From CAZJFH01 sp964545205 (GTDB lineage Bacteria; Pseudomonadota; Alphaproteobacteria; Rhodospirillales; Magnetospirillaceae): 50,662 nt of DNA. The position numbers and the translations under genes were made by a program. Positions 22,243-30,946 of this stretch are shown here, one piece after another. The stretch covers positions 1-50,662 of the forward strand of contig CAZJFH010000036.1 of assembly GCA_964545205.1 (NCBI GenBank). Direction: 5' to 3'. A model generated the notes under the pieces. It ran no database searches. It saw only the letters and a program-made list of their open reading frames with translations, and was not told the DNA's origin. Every line of letters starts with the position of its first letter. Positions within the stretch are counted from its first letter, which is position 1.

Positions 22243-23778
22243 ATGTTGACCGAGGACTTCGCGACGCCCGGCGACGAACGCCTGCTGCGCCCCGGCGAGA
22301 CCTGCTGGCGTCTGCTCGAGGCCGACCGCGCGGCGATGGTCGTCGACGGCGCCGCGCAGTTCGCCATCGCCCGCCGGATGATCCTGGCCGCCCGCCGATC
22401 GATCACGCTGCTGGCCTGGGACTTCGATCCGCGGGTGCGGCTGCGGCCCGGCGACCGGGAATCCCTCTCGGAACTCCTCGAACGCCAGGTCGAGCGCCAC
22501 CCCGACCTGGTCGTCCGCGTCCTGCGCTGGGACATGCCGGTGCCGCTCGGCCTGCGGCATGGAATGGTGCCGCTGACGCTGCGGAACTGGGTCGCGCATC
22601 CGCGTCTGCATTACCGTCTCGACGACGCCTTGCCGCCGGGCGGGGCCCAGCACCAGAAGATGCTGATCGTCGACGGCACCGTCGCGATGTGCGGCGGCAT
22701 GGACTTCACCGGCAATCGCTGGGACACCAGCCGTCATGCGCCCGACGACCCGCGCCGGCACGACCCCTCCGGCAGCCCGTACGAGCCGCGCCACGACGTC
22801 GCCCTGGTCGTCTCCGGCCCGGTGGTCGGCGGCCTGGGCGCGATGGCGGCCGAGCGGTGGCGGCGAGCCGTCGGCGAGCGGATCGCGCCGCCGCCCGCCG
22901 ATCCGGCCGGCGACTGCTGGCCGGAGCACCTGCCGGCGGACTTCACCGGCGTCGCCGTCGGGCTGTGCCGCACGCTGCCGGCCGAAGACGGCCCGGCCGT
23001 GAGGGAGAACGAGGCGCTGCATCTCGACTCGATCGCCGCCGCCCGCGAGGCGATCTATCTCGAGAACCAGTACCTCACGGCCGAGCGCGTCGCCGCCGCC
23101 CTGCAGCGGCGGCTGCGGGCCGAGGACGGCCCGGACGTCTGCCTGGTCCTGCCGCGCCAGAGCCCCTCGCCTTTGGAGCACGCCGTGATGGACCCGCCGC
23201 GCGCCGATCTGGTCACGGGGCTGCGCCGGTCCGACCGGCACGGCCGGCTCGGAGTCTTCCGGCCGGTCAACGACGGCGGCGGTCCGATCGGCGTCCATTC
23301 CAAGGTCGAGATCGTCGACGACCGCCTGTTCCGGGTCGGATCGAGCAATCTGTCGCGCCGCTCGATGGGCTTCGACCCGGAACTCGACCTCGCCATCGAG
23401 GCGCCGCAGGGCCATCCCCGCGAAGCCGAGATCCGCGCGGCCATCCGGCGCCAGCGCGACCGCCTGCTCGGCGAGCACCTGGGCGTGGGGGCGCGATCCA
23501 TCGCCGCGGCGAGCGCGCGGCTGGGCATGACGGCGGCGATCGAACACCTGCGCAATCGCCACGGCAGGACGCTGGTGCCGCTGGAGGACGGCGAAACCGG
23601 TGCCGCCGGCGGCGTCGTCTCGGCCTACCACCCGTTCGACCCCGATGGCGTCTCGGAAGTGCACCGGCCCTGGCGCCGTGGACCCGCAGTCCCGAACTGG
23701 CTGGTCGCGAGCGCGGCTGGAATGGCCTGCGCCCTGGTCGTCGCCGTCGGCTGGACCCGGCTGCGCAGAGGTCCTTGA
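22243..23778 (+). CDS. Phospholipase D-like protein with C-terminal membrane helix
   Basis: A 511-residue PLD-superfamily protein with two HKD motifs: QHQKMLIVDGTVAMCGGMD (about 137-155) and VHSKVEIVDDRLFRVGSSN (about 350-368). Two complete motifs make one active site, as in phospholipase D and cardiolipin-synthase-like enzymes. EAIYLENQYLT precedes the second motif. A C-terminal hydrophobic helix (NWLVASAAGMACALVVAVGW) followed by arginines anchors it to the membrane. There is no signal peptide, so the catalytic part faces the cytoplasm. The start at 22243 was chosen for ribosome binding site GGAAGGGA. Phospholipid remodelling is a likely role; the exact substrate is unknown. Confidence 0.85.
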   Translation: MLTEDFATPGDERLLRPGETCWRLLEADRAAMVVDGAAQFAIARRMILAARRSITLLAWDFDPRVRLRPGDRESLSELLERQVERHPDLVVRVLRWDMPVPLGLRHGMVPLTLRNWVAHPRLHYRLDDALPPGGAQHQKMLIVDGTVAMCGGMDFTGNRWDTSRHAPDDPRRHDPSGSPYEPRHDVALVVSGPVVGGLGAMAAERWRRAVGERIAPPPADPAGDCWPEHLPADFTGVAVGLCRTLPAEDGPAVRENEALHLDSIAAAREAIYLENQYLTAERVAAALQRRLRAEDGPDVCLVLPRQSPSPLEHAVMDPPRADLVTGLRRSDRHGRLGVFRPVNDGGGPIGVHSKVEIVDDRLFRVGSSNLSRRSMGFDPELDLAIEAPQGHPREAEIRAAIRRQRDRLLGEHLGVGARSIAAASARLGMTAAIEHLRNRHGRTLVPLEDGETGAAGGVVSAYHPFDPDGVSEVHRPWRRGPAVPNWLVASAAGMACALVVAVGWTRLRRGP

Positions 23779-23800
23779 CCGGTGGCGTTCCCGGAATCAG

Positions 23801-23825
23801 GGAACCAACAGCCAACCGGGCGGTT
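23801..23825 (+). promoter_or_regulatory. EcfG-like promoter, exact GGAAC-N17-GTT
   Basis: GGAAC at 23801-23805 and GTT at 23823-23825. It lies 55 bases before the ATG of the membrane-protein gene at 23881 and fits the general stress response promoter consensus. Confidence 0.45.
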
Positions 23826-23880
23826 CTTCTCTCGGGCGCTGCAAAGGGAGAAGGACAATGCGAATCGGCGAGGTGCAAGC

Positions 23881-24390
23881 ATGAACCGGGCCTTGGCCGG
23901 CGCCATCGCAGGCACTGTCGCCACTTTCGCGATGACGCTCGCCATGGCGCAGACGAAGAAGCGGCTGCCGCGGCGGGAGCGATACCCTTTGCCCGCCGGG
24001 GAGATCGCGTACGAGATCGCCCGCCGCGCGACCAGCAGCCGAACCTGGCCGAGATCGGGGCGTTCCGAGCTGGCCGCCACGGCGCATTTCGCGTTTGGCG
24101 CCGCCGCGGGCGCCGGATACGGCCTGGCGCGGCGTCCGGGGCCGATCACCGGGGCCGGATACGGCGCCCTGGTCTGGGCCGCGAGCTATTTCGGCTGGGT
24201 CCCTGGCTTTCGCATTCTGACGCCGGCCGACCGCCACCCGCCGCGCCGCACCGCGCTGATGGTGGGCGCCCACCTGGTCTGGGGCGGGGTGCTCGGTTAT
24301 GCCGCGCGGCGACTGCAGGAGACCGAATCCGTCTTCCTCGACGAAGGTTCGGGCGTGCGAACGCCGCCGGACCGCGCGGGCCTGGACTGA
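23881..24390 (+). CDS. Small membrane protein, possibly DUF1440/YagU-like
   Basis: A 169-residue protein with an N-terminal hydrophobic segment (ALAGAIAGTVATFAMTLAMA) and glycine-rich membrane segments (HFAFGAAAGAGYGLARR, GAGYGALVWAASYFGW, MVGAHLVWGGVLGYAARRL). The GAIAGTVAT ... AHFAFGAAAGAGYG arrangement resembles the DUF1440/YagU group, whose function is poorly known (E. coli YagU is linked to acid resistance). It starts at 23881 after GAGG, behind an exact EcfG-type promoter. Its tail (SVFLDEGSGVRTPPD) is hydrophilic. The next 300 bases (24391-24690) contain no gene but hold a second EcfG-like site. Confidence 0.6.
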   Translation: MNRALAGAIAGTVATFAMTLAMAQTKKRLPRRERYPLPAGEIAYEIARRATSSRTWPRSGRSELAATAHFAFGAAAGAGYGLARRPGPITGAGYGALVWAASYFGWVPGFRILTPADRHPPRRTALMVGAHLVWGGVLGYAARRLQETESVFLDEGSGVRTPPDRAGLD

Positions 24391-24580
24391 AGGCGATGTC
24401 GCGAACCGTGCAGATGCTCGGCGGCGGCGCCGTCTTCCTGGCCAAGAAGAAACCGGTGCCTGGCGCCGGACCATGAACGTCGCCGCGCCGCCCGGGTGCG
24501 CATGCCGGCGTCGCCGCCGCTTCCCCCTTCGGGCGGAGGAGCGCCATCTGGAAACACCCGTCCACACACCCTCTGCCACA

Positions 24581-24605
24581 AGAACCGGCCCGGCCGAGGG
24601 ACGTT
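24581..24605 (+). promoter_or_regulatory. EcfG-like promoter, AGAAC-N17-CGTT type
   Basis: AGAAC at 24581 and (C)GTT at 24602-24605 with a 17-base spacer, 85 bases before the CopD-like gene. One mismatch in the -35 element. Confidence 0.35.
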
Positions 24606-24690
24606 GTTCCGTTAGGTTCCCTTGCGACGGGGTCGCCATGGCACTCTGGTTTCGTGCACCACATCCGGGACCCGCACGGGCTCCCATGCA

Positions 24691-25188
24691 ATGATGACAG
24701 CGCTGAAGCTCGGTCATTTCGCCGCCCTGACCCTGTGGTGCGGGGGGCTCCTGGTCCTGCCCAGCATTTACGCGCAGAGGGCGACGGTGGCGGACAAGGC
24801 GGAGCTGTACCGCCTGCATCGCTTCTGCCGCTACGCCTATGTGGCCGTGATCTCCCCTGCGGCCTTCGTCGCCGTCGGCACCGGCATCGCCCTGATCTTC
24901 GCGCGCGAGGCGTTCGTGCCTTGGATGGGCTTGAAGCTGGTCGCGGTCGGCGCCCTGGTCGGGTTGCACGTGCGGGCGGGCCAGTTGGTGAACCGGGTGT
25001 TCGAGCACGGACGGGGCTATGGGCAGTGGCGCCGCCTGACGACGACCGGCGCCATCCTCGCCGCGATCCTGGTCACGCTATGGCTGGTCCTCGCCAAGCC
25101 CGCCATCGACCTCGCCGCACTGCCCGCATGGCTGCGGGAGCCGGGCGCGCTTCAATCACTCGCGGAAATGATTGTGCCGATCCCATGA
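24691..25188 (+). CDS. CopD-like four-helix membrane protein
   Basis: A 165-residue protein with four TM segments: LKLGHFAALTLWCGGLLVLPSIY, YAYVAVISPAAFVAVGTGIALIFA, WMGLKLVAVGALVGLHVRAGQLV and TGAILAAILVTLWLVLAKP. Histidines in the first (KLGHFAAL) and third (GLHVRAG) helices and at HRFCRYAY are placed as in CopD/HemJ-like proteins, which bind copper or heme. It lies beside cytochrome oxidase genes, so a role in oxidase assembly or copper supply is reasonable inference. Its 3' end overlaps the converging DUF2231 gene by 37 bases. The ribosome binding site is weak. Confidence 0.65.
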   Translation: MMTALKLGHFAALTLWCGGLLVLPSIYAQRATVADKAELYRLHRFCRYAYVAVISPAAFVAVGTGIALIFAREAFVPWMGLKLVAVGALVGLHVRAGQLVNRVFEHGRGYGQWRRLTTTGAILAAILVTLWLVLAKPAIDLAALPAWLREPGALQSLAEMIVPIP

Positions 25189-25637
25189 TGGAAGACGAGT
25201 TTGCCGCCGTGCCAGCCGGCCAACCCGACGAACAGCATGCCCAGGAACGACAGGAAAAGGCCGAACGGCAGGATGGCCGCCTGGCCGCCGTCGAGCCGCA
25301 CGCCCCAGTTCAGCCCGGCCACCGACAGCAGCATCATGGCCGCGACCGCGTGCGCCCAACTGGCCGGCCGCCGCCGGATGCCGCGCACCAGCAGCAATTC
25401 GGCGGTGCCGGCAAGGCCGGCGAAGATGCCCAGGCAAAAGCCGGCGCCGCTGGTCCACAGGCCGGCGCGCGCCCAGAAGGGGTCGGCGCTCCACCAGAAG
25501 AACAGGTCGGTGGCCAGCGTCGCCAGCACCAGCGAAATCGGGAACGCCACCGACATGGCGTGGATCGGGTGCCCGGCGACGGCCACGGCGGAACTGACGT
25601 CGTCCTGGCGAACCTCCTTGATGACCGGGCTTTCCAT
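25152..25637 (-). CDS. DUF2231-type membrane protein
   Basis: A 161-residue protein with four TM helices. The DUF2231 signature is VAGHPIHAMSVAFPISLVLATLATDLFFWWS, with the conserved GHP.H near the N-terminus, followed by WTSGAGFCLGIFAGLAGTAELLL, HAVAAMMLLSVAGLNWGVRL and FLSFLGMLFVGLAGWHGGKLVFHHG. The histidine pattern suggests heme or metal binding, and DUF2231 proteins are often found near oxidases. It is transcribed opposite to the cox genes, and its start abuts the coding region of oxidase subunit II. Its 3' end overlaps the CopD-like gene tail to tail. Confidence 0.85.
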   Translation of the reverse strand: MESPVIKEVRQDDVSSAVAVAGHPIHAMSVAFPISLVLATLATDLFFWWSADPFWARAGLWTSGAGFCLGIFAGLAGTAELLLVRGIRRRPASWAHAVAAMMLLSVAGLNWGVRLDGGQAAILPFGLFLSFLGMLFVGLAGWHGGKLVFHHGIGTIISASD

Positions 25638-25775
25638 TGCGCACCTCCGGTATCGTCAACACGGCGCCGCCCGGGGTGGTTCGCCGGCCTTGTCGCTTCG
25701 GCGGCCGGCGGCGAACCGCTGTCGATACTGGCTCCCGCCGCCCCCGCCGCCGAGCGCTCGGCCGAGATCTGGTGG

Positions 25776-26351
25776 GTGATGCTGGCCGGGGCGGGGGTGA
25801 TCTTCGTCCTGGTGATGGCCTTGGTCGCCATTGCCTTTACCCGCTGGCGGCAGGCGCTGGCCTTGCCGCCCCGGGCCTGGCTGCTTTGGGCGGGACTGGT
25901 CTTCCCGGCGGTCACGTTGACGGCGCTGTACGTCTACAGCCTGGGTCTGATGGGTGGTCCCGACCGGCTGGACATCGATGGGCGCAACCGGATCGAGGTG
26001 GTGGCCCGGCAATGGGAGTTTCGCTTCCACTATCCCGATGCCGGCGACGTCGAAACCGTGAACGTCCTTCATCTGCCGGCCGGCGTGCCGGTGGAACTCC
26101 GCATCCGCAGCGAGGACGTGATCCACAGTTTCTGGGTTCCACGCCTGGCGGGGAAGATGGACGCCGTGCCGGGCCATGTGAACGAACTGGTTTTGGTCGC
26201 GCCGGAGGTCGGGGAATTCCTCGGCCATTGCTCCGAGTTCTGCGGATCCGGGCATTCGGGGATGCGGCTGCGGGTCCGTGTCTGGCCGGCTTCCGAATAC
26301 CGGGCCCGGCTGACGGCACTGACGCCTGCACCCGACGGAGATCGAAAGTGA
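25776..26351 (+). CDS. Cytochrome c oxidase subunit II, N-terminus uncertain
   Basis: At least 191 residues. Two TM helices (WVMLAGAGVIFVLVMALVAIAF and PPRAWLLWAGLVFPAVTLTALYVY) precede a cupredoxin domain with the CuA ligands His in DVIHSFWVP and C-x3-C...H...M in GHCSEFCGSGHSGM. The aromatic patch ARQWEFRFHYPD for electron entry from cytochrome c is present. The first possible GTG/ATG starts are 25776 and 25779, directly at TM1. The in-frame codons upstream (EPLSILAPAAPAAERSAEIWW) look like genuine subunit II sequence with no ATG, GTG or TTG. The true start may therefore be a rare codon, or the signal region may have been lost. Its stop overlaps the start of the fused subunit I+III gene (GTGA). 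Confidence 0.85.
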   Translation: MMLAGAGVIFVLVMALVAIAFTRWRQALALPPRAWLLWAGLVFPAVTLTALYVYSLGLMGGPDRLDIDGRNRIEVVARQWEFRFHYPDAGDVETVNVLHLPAGVPVELRIRSEDVIHSFWVPRLAGKMDAVPGHVNELVLVAPEVGEFLGHCSEFCGSGHSGMRLRVRVWPASEYRARLTALTPAPDGDRK

Positions 26352-28837
26352 CGCGCACGCCGAAAGTTTCCCCCGACCTGCATCAGGAGCTGGACGCGAT
26401 CTGGAGCACGGGTCCGGGCCTCGCCACCCTGAGCGCCGTCAACCACACCGTGGTGGGCAGGCGCTTCGTCGTCACCGCGTTCGGCTTCCTCGTCTTTGGC
26501 GGCTTGCTGGCCATGCTCATCCGGGCCCAGTTGGCGACCCCGCACAGCGCCTTCATGAGCCCCGAGCTCTACAACCAGGTCTTCACCATGCATGGCACGG
26601 TGATGATGTTCCTGTTCGTCATCCCCGCCCTCGAAGGCGTCGCGATGTACCTGCTGCCAAAGATGCTCGGAGCGCGCGACCTCGCCTTCCCACGGCTGTC
26701 GGCCTACGGCTACTGGTGCTATCTGTTCGGCGGCCTTCTCCTGGTCGGCGGCTTTTTCGCCGGCGTCGCCCCCGATGCCGGCTGGTTCATGTACCCGCCG
26801 CTGAGCGCACACCGGTACACGCCGGGAATCAGCGCCGATTTCTGGCTGATCGGGGTGACCTTCGTCGAGATCTCCGCCGTGTCGGCGGCGGTCGAGATCG
26901 CGGTCTCGGTGCTGAAGGTGCGGGCGCCGGGAATGTCGCTCGACCGGCTGCCGATCTTTGCGTGGGCGATGCTGATCACCGCCTTCATGATCCTGTTCGC
27001 GTTTCCGCCGCTGATCCTGGCTTCGGTGATGCTGGAGCTGGAACGCGCCTTCGGTTGGCCATTCTTCGACCCCGACAGGGGCGGCGACCCGCTGCTGTGG
27101 CAGCATCTGTTCTGGTTCTTCGGCCACCCCGAAGTCTACATCATCTTTCTTCCCGCCGCCGGCCTGGTCTCGACGCTGCTGCCGGTGGTGGCCGACCGCC
27201 CGCTGGTCGGGTATCGCTGGCTGGTCGCCGCCGCCGCCGCCCTGGCCGTCATCAGCTTCACGGTCTGGGTGCACCACATGTTCGCCGCCGGGGTCCACCA
27301 TCTGGCGGTCGACTTCTTTTCGGCCGCCAGCCTTCTCGTCGTCATTCCTACGGGAATCCTGGTGTTCGGCTGGATCGCGACCTTGATGGCCGGGCGGCCG
27401 CGCCACTCGCTGCCGATGCTGTATCTGTTCGGATTTTTCTTCATCTTCGTGGCGGGCGGACTGACCGGGGTGATGGTCGCCGTGGTTCCCTTCGACTGGC
27501 AGGTCCACGACACCCATTTCGTGGTCGCCCATTTCCATTACGTGCTGATCGGCGGCCAGATCTTTCCCCTGCTGGCCGCCGCCTACTATTACCTGCCGCT
27601 GGTCACCGGACGGCATCCCGTCTACCGCCTGGGCACGGCCGCCTTCTGGCTGATCTTCCTGGGCTTCAACATGACGTTCCTGGTCATGCACTGGACCGGC
27701 CTGCTGGGGATGCCCCGGCGAGTCGCCCTCTATGCGGACGGCCTCGGCTGGGAATGGCCGAACCTGGTCTCGTCGGTCGGCGGTTTCCTGTCGGCGATGG
27801 GTTTCGGGTTGTTCCTGCTCGACGTACTCCTGCAATTCCGCTTCGGGCGGATTGTCCGCCGCAAGCGCGGCGCGGTGGAGAGCCTGGAATGGTCTCTGCC
27901 GATGCCGCCGCCCAGTTATTCCTTCGCGTCGCTGCCGCGGATCGAGAGCCGCCACCCGTTCCAGGACGATCCCGCCCTTCCGGACCGCCTGGCCGCCGGC
28001 GAAGGCTATCTCGGTTTTGTCCGCCATGGCTGGCTGGAGACCCTCGGCGTCGCCGTTCGGAGCGGCGAGGCTGAGCAGAGCGTGCGGCTGCCCGGCCCGT
28101 CCCATCTGCCGTTGGCGACCGCGTTGGCCACCGGCCTGTTCTTCCTCGGCGTGTTGTTCAAGACGTATTGGCTGGCCGGCGCCGGAGTCCTGGCGACCTT
28201 CGTGCTGGTGCTGCTGTGGAGCCGGGGCACCGGGCTGCGCCGTGACACGGGCTTGCTGCCGGCAGGCAACGGCCTGGAGCTGCCCCCGCACGTGGAGGCC
28301 GCCCGCCCGCCCGCCTGGTGGGGTCTGGTCTTCCTCCTGGCCGCCGATTTCTTCGCCTTTGCGTCCCTTCTGTATGCCGGCGCCTATCTGCCCTTCGTCG
28401 CCCCCGGCTGGCCCCCGCCGCGGCAGGCGGAGCCGGAGGCGTGGCTGGCACTGGCAGCCGCGGTGGCCTTGATCGCGGCGGTGGTCGCCTCACGGGCCGC
28501 CCTGCGCACGCGCTCGCGGCATCTGTCGCTCGGAGTCGCCGCCCTGGCGCAAGCCGGCGCCGCCGGCCTGCTGCTTGTCCAGTTCGCGGGCCTGCCGTCT
28601 CCGTCCGCCCACGCATATGGCGCGACCTTGGCCGTGCTGACGCTCTACGCTGTCGTCCACTCGACACTGGGCGCGGTGTTCGCCGTCTACTGCATCCACC
28701 GCGTCCACGCGGGCTACGTTTCGGACCGGCGTCTCCTCGACCTGCGCCTGGCGGCGTTGTGGCAGGCCTATACCGGCGTGACCGGGCTGGCCGTCCTGTC
28801 GACCGTCGGCATCCTGGCCCCGGCGCTCGCCGGCTAG
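26348..28837 (+). CDS. Cytochrome c oxidase subunit I+III fusion
   Basis: An 829-residue heme-copper oxidase core. The subunit I part (1 to about 560, 12 TM) has heme ligand H82 (FTMHGTVMM), CuB ligands H260, H309 and H310, Tyr264 of GHPEVY, and heme ligands in VVAHFHYVL (H395, H397). D111 and E262 of the D-channel are present. The K-channel lysine of PTGIKVF is Leu338 here (IPTGILVFGW). After a linker of about 130 residues, the C-terminal 230 residues form subunit III-like helices (WWGLVFLLAADFFAFASLLYAGAY, then VHSTLGAVFAVYCIHRVHAGYV). It starts at GTG 26348 with GGAG upstream, overlapping the subunit II stop. Subunits II, I and III are thus made from a coupled two-gene unit. No ctaB/ctaG is adjacent. 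Confidence 0.92.
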   Translation: MTRTPKVSPDLHQELDAIWSTGPGLATLSAVNHTVVGRRFVVTAFGFLVFGGLLAMLIRAQLATPHSAFMSPELYNQVFTMHGTVMMFLFVIPALEGVAMYLLPKMLGARDLAFPRLSAYGYWCYLFGGLLLVGGFFAGVAPDAGWFMYPPLSAHRYTPGISADFWLIGVTFVEISAVSAAVEIAVSVLKVRAPGMSLDRLPIFAWAMLITAFMILFAFPPLILASVMLELERAFGWPFFDPDRGGDPLLWQHLFWFFGHPEVYIIFLPAAGLVSTLLPVVADRPLVGYRWLVAAAAALAVISFTVWVHHMFAAGVHHLAVDFFSAASLLVVIPTGILVFGWIATLMAGRPRHSLPMLYLFGFFFIFVAGGLTGVMVAVVPFDWQVHDTHFVVAHFHYVLIGGQIFPLLAAAYYYLPLVTGRHPVYRLGTAAFWLIFLGFNMTFLVMHWTGLLGMPRRVALYADGLGWEWPNLVSSVGGFLSAMGFGLFLLDVLLQFRFGRIVRRKRGAVESLEWSLPMPPPSYSFASLPRIESRHPFQDDPALPDRLAAGEGYLGFVRHGWLETLGVAVRSGEAEQSVRLPGPSHLPLATALATGLFFLGVLFKTYWLAGAGVLATFVLVLLWSRGTGLRRDTGLLPAGNGLELPPHVEAARPPAWWGLVFLLAADFFAFASLLYAGAYLPFVAPGWPPPRQAEPEAWLALAAAVALIAAVVASRAALRTRSRHLSLGVAALAQAGAAGLLLVQFAGLPSPSAHAYGATLAVLTLYAVVHSTLGAVFAVYCIHRVHAGYVSDRRLLDLRLAALWQAYTGVTGLAVLSTVGILAPALAG

Positions 28838-28884
28838 GCCCCTCCCGTCATCGGCGAGTGCCGGTCGGCGCCGACGGTTGGATC

Positions 28885-28909
28885 GGAACGACGGCCGCTG
28901 CGTCGTGTT
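28885..28909 (+). promoter_or_regulatory. EcfG-like promoter of PRC-barrel gene, exact GGAAC-N17-GTT
   Basis: GGAAC 28885-28889 and GTT 28907-28909, 40 bases before the ATG at 28949. PRC-barrel proteins are frequent members of EcfG regulons. Confidence 0.5.
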
Positions 28910-28948
28910 GACTTCAGCGCTGACGCAAATGGCTGGGGAAGAACCGAC

Positions 28949-29743
28949 ATGTTGGACAGGATACGGCGATGCGGGCTGGCCACGATGGGGCTGTTGGCGC
29001 TGTCGCTGGCCGCCCGGGCGGCGGAGCCCGCCGAAACGGCCACAACGCCGCCTCGCGAGGAAACCGAGGTTCCCGCCGGCGTGGCCGGGCAGGACAGGTT
29101 CAACCTGATCCCGGCCGAGACGCTGCTCGGCCGCGGCGTCGTCGACGCCGCGGGGAAGCTGATCGGAGAGATCCGAAACCTGCTCGTCGAGATCGAAAGC
29201 GGCGATCTCGCCGTCGTGCTCGACACCGGCGGCCCAGGGCTGAAGCTGCTGCCCTGGCGAGTCCTTCGGGCGCCGCGGGAAGGGGCCGAAGACCAGCCGC
29301 CACTCGGACTGCCCGAGGCGGACAAGCACCTTGCCGCCGCGCGCGAGATCACTCCGCGAGAACTGCCGCGAGCAGGGGAAGCTCCGCGGATGCTCACGGG
29401 CGACATGCTTGTCGTCCCGGCAGCCCCCGGAAAGGTCCTGGTGCGCGGCCGGGAAGGCGAGCCGATCGGTTGGATCGACGAAGTGGTCGTCGATGCCGGG
29501 CGGGGCCGGATCGCCTTCGTCGAACTGTCGCCCGCCGCGCCCGAGATAGAGATGGCGACCGGGCCGGTGCGGGTGCCGTACGAGGCGCTGGAGTGGTCGT
29601 CGGCCGGGCCCGGCTTCGCGCTCGACATCACCGACAGCGCATTGGTGGAACTGGCGAGCAGCGCCCTTCAGGGCGTGCAGATGGGGGCCGAGGACATGCT
29701 CGACCTCTACCAGGATTTCGGGCTCCAGCCCTACTGGCAATGA
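28949..29743 (+). CDS. Exported PRC-barrel-domain protein
   Basis: A 264-residue protein with a signal peptide (about residues 1-24, ending SLAARA), so periplasmic. Two PRC-barrel-like repeats follow. The first is LIPAETLLGRGVVDAAGKLIGEIRNLLVEIESGDLAVVLDTGG with LLPWRVLR. The second is EGEPIGWIDEVVVDAGRGRIAFVELSPAAP with RVPYEALEW. PRC barrels are small beta domains that mediate protein or ligand interactions, and stand-alone forms are common in stress regulons. The enolase-superfamily gene starts 41 bases downstream and may be co-transcribed. No catalytic residues are evident. Confidence 0.8.
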   Translation: MLDRIRRCGLATMGLLALSLAARAAEPAETATTPPREETEVPAGVAGQDRFNLIPAETLLGRGVVDAAGKLIGEIRNLLVEIESGDLAVVLDTGGPGLKLLPWRVLRAPREGAEDQPPLGLPEADKHLAAAREITPRELPRAGEAPRMLTGDMLVVPAAPGKVLVRGREGEPIGWIDEVVVDAGRGRIAFVELSPAAPEIEMATGPVRVPYEALEWSSAGPGFALDITDSALVELASSALQGVQMGAEDMLDLYQDFGLQPYWQ

Positions 29744-29784
29744 TCTTCGGCGACCCGTGACTCGAGCGATCGAAGGAGCCCGCG

Positions 29785-30870
29785 ATGCCCGACATCATCG
29801 GCCTGAAGGCCGCCGCCTACCGCATTCCCACCGAAAGCCCGGAGTCCGACGGCACCCTGGCCTGGGATTCGACCACCCTGGTCGTGGTGCACGTCGAGGC
29901 GGGAGGACGACGGGGAACCGGGTTTGGCTACAGCCACGAGGCGGCCGCGACGCTGATCCGCGACAAGCTGGCCGGCCAAATCACCGGCGTCGACGCCATG
30001 GACGTCCCGACCGCCATGGCGGGGATGCTGCGCGCGGTGCGCAACTACGGCCGCCAGGGCCTGTGTGCGCAGGCGATCTCGGCGGTCGATTGCGCGCTGT
30101 GGGATTTGAAGGCCCGCCTGCTCGGCGTGCCGCTGTTCCGGCTGCTGGGAGCGGCACGCGACGGGGTTCCCGTCTACGGCAGCGGCGGCTTCACCAGCTA
30201 CGACCGGCGGCAGTTGCAACGCCAATTGGCCGACTGGGCGCAGGCGGGGATGCGGGCGGTGAAGATGAAGGTCGGCCGCGACCCCGACCAGGACCGCGCC
30301 CGGGTCGGCGCCGCGCGCGAGGCCGTGGGGCCGGAGACGCACCTGTTCGTGGACGCCAACGGCGCTTATGGCCGCAAGCAGGCGCTGGCCTTTGCCGAGC
30401 GCTTCGCCGAAGACGGGGTCGCCTGGTTCGAGGAACCGGTGTCCTCGGACGACCTCGATGGATTGCGACTGCTGCGCAGCCGGGCACCGGCCGGCATGGA
30501 GATTTCGGCCGGAGAATACGCCTGGGACACCTTCACGTTCCGTCAGATGCTGATGTCGGAGGCGGTGGACGTGATGCAGGCGGACGCGACCCGCTGCCTC
30601 GGCGTCAGCGGATTTCTCGCGGCGGACGCCCTGTGCCGGGCCTTCTCCATTCCCCTGTCCTCCCACACCGCGCCCAGCCTGCACTTGCCGATGTGCATGG
30701 CCAGCGAGGCGGTCCGGCACATGGAGTGGTTCCATGACCACGTCCGGATAGAGCGGATGCTGTTCGACGGCGCGCCGCAACCCGAGAACGGCGTGCTGCG
30801 GCCCGACCCGACTCGCCCCGGCTTCGGGCTCGAGTTCAAGGCCGCCGACGCCGAACCCTACGCCGTCTGA
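29785..30870 (+). CDS. Enolase-superfamily enzyme, mandelate racemase group
   Basis: A 361-residue sugar-acid or related dehydratase/racemase. An N-terminal capping domain (1-125) precedes the barrel. Catalytic motifs are VKMKVG (KxK base), FVDANGAY, WFEEPVSSDD and ISAGEYAW (three metal-binding acids), VMQADATRCLG and SSHTAPSLHL (the His general acid/base of the mandelate racemase group). The HTAP and AGEYAW blocks support acid-sugar dehydratase-like activity. The substrate cannot be read from the sequence. A strong ribosome binding site (AAGGAG) lies upstream. No catabolic partners are adjacent, so it may work alone. Confidence 0.85.
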   Translation: MPDIIGLKAAAYRIPTESPESDGTLAWDSTTLVVVHVEAGGRRGTGFGYSHEAAATLIRDKLAGQITGVDAMDVPTAMAGMLRAVRNYGRQGLCAQAISAVDCALWDLKARLLGVPLFRLLGAARDGVPVYGSGGFTSYDRRQLQRQLADWAQAGMRAVKMKVGRDPDQDRARVGAAREAVGPETHLFVDANGAYGRKQALAFAERFAEDGVAWFEEPVSSDDLDGLRLLRSRAPAGMEISAGEYAWDTFTFRQMLMSEAVDVMQADATRCLGVSGFLAADALCRAFSIPLSSHTAPSLHLPMCMASEAVRHMEWFHDHVRIERMLFDGAPQPENGVLRPDPTRPGFGLEFKAADAEPYAV

Positions 30871-30946
30871 GGCCCCCGGTGCACCGAAACAGAGCCGAGG
30901 ATCCGGCCGCCGAAGTGAGGCAAGCAGCACGAATGCGGCTTGCCGG

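Noticed and set aside
24391..24690. Extra small gene between the DUF1440-like and CopD-like genes
   Set aside because: Frames here are Arg/Pro-rich shadows without ribosome binding sites. Only a promoter-like site was supported.
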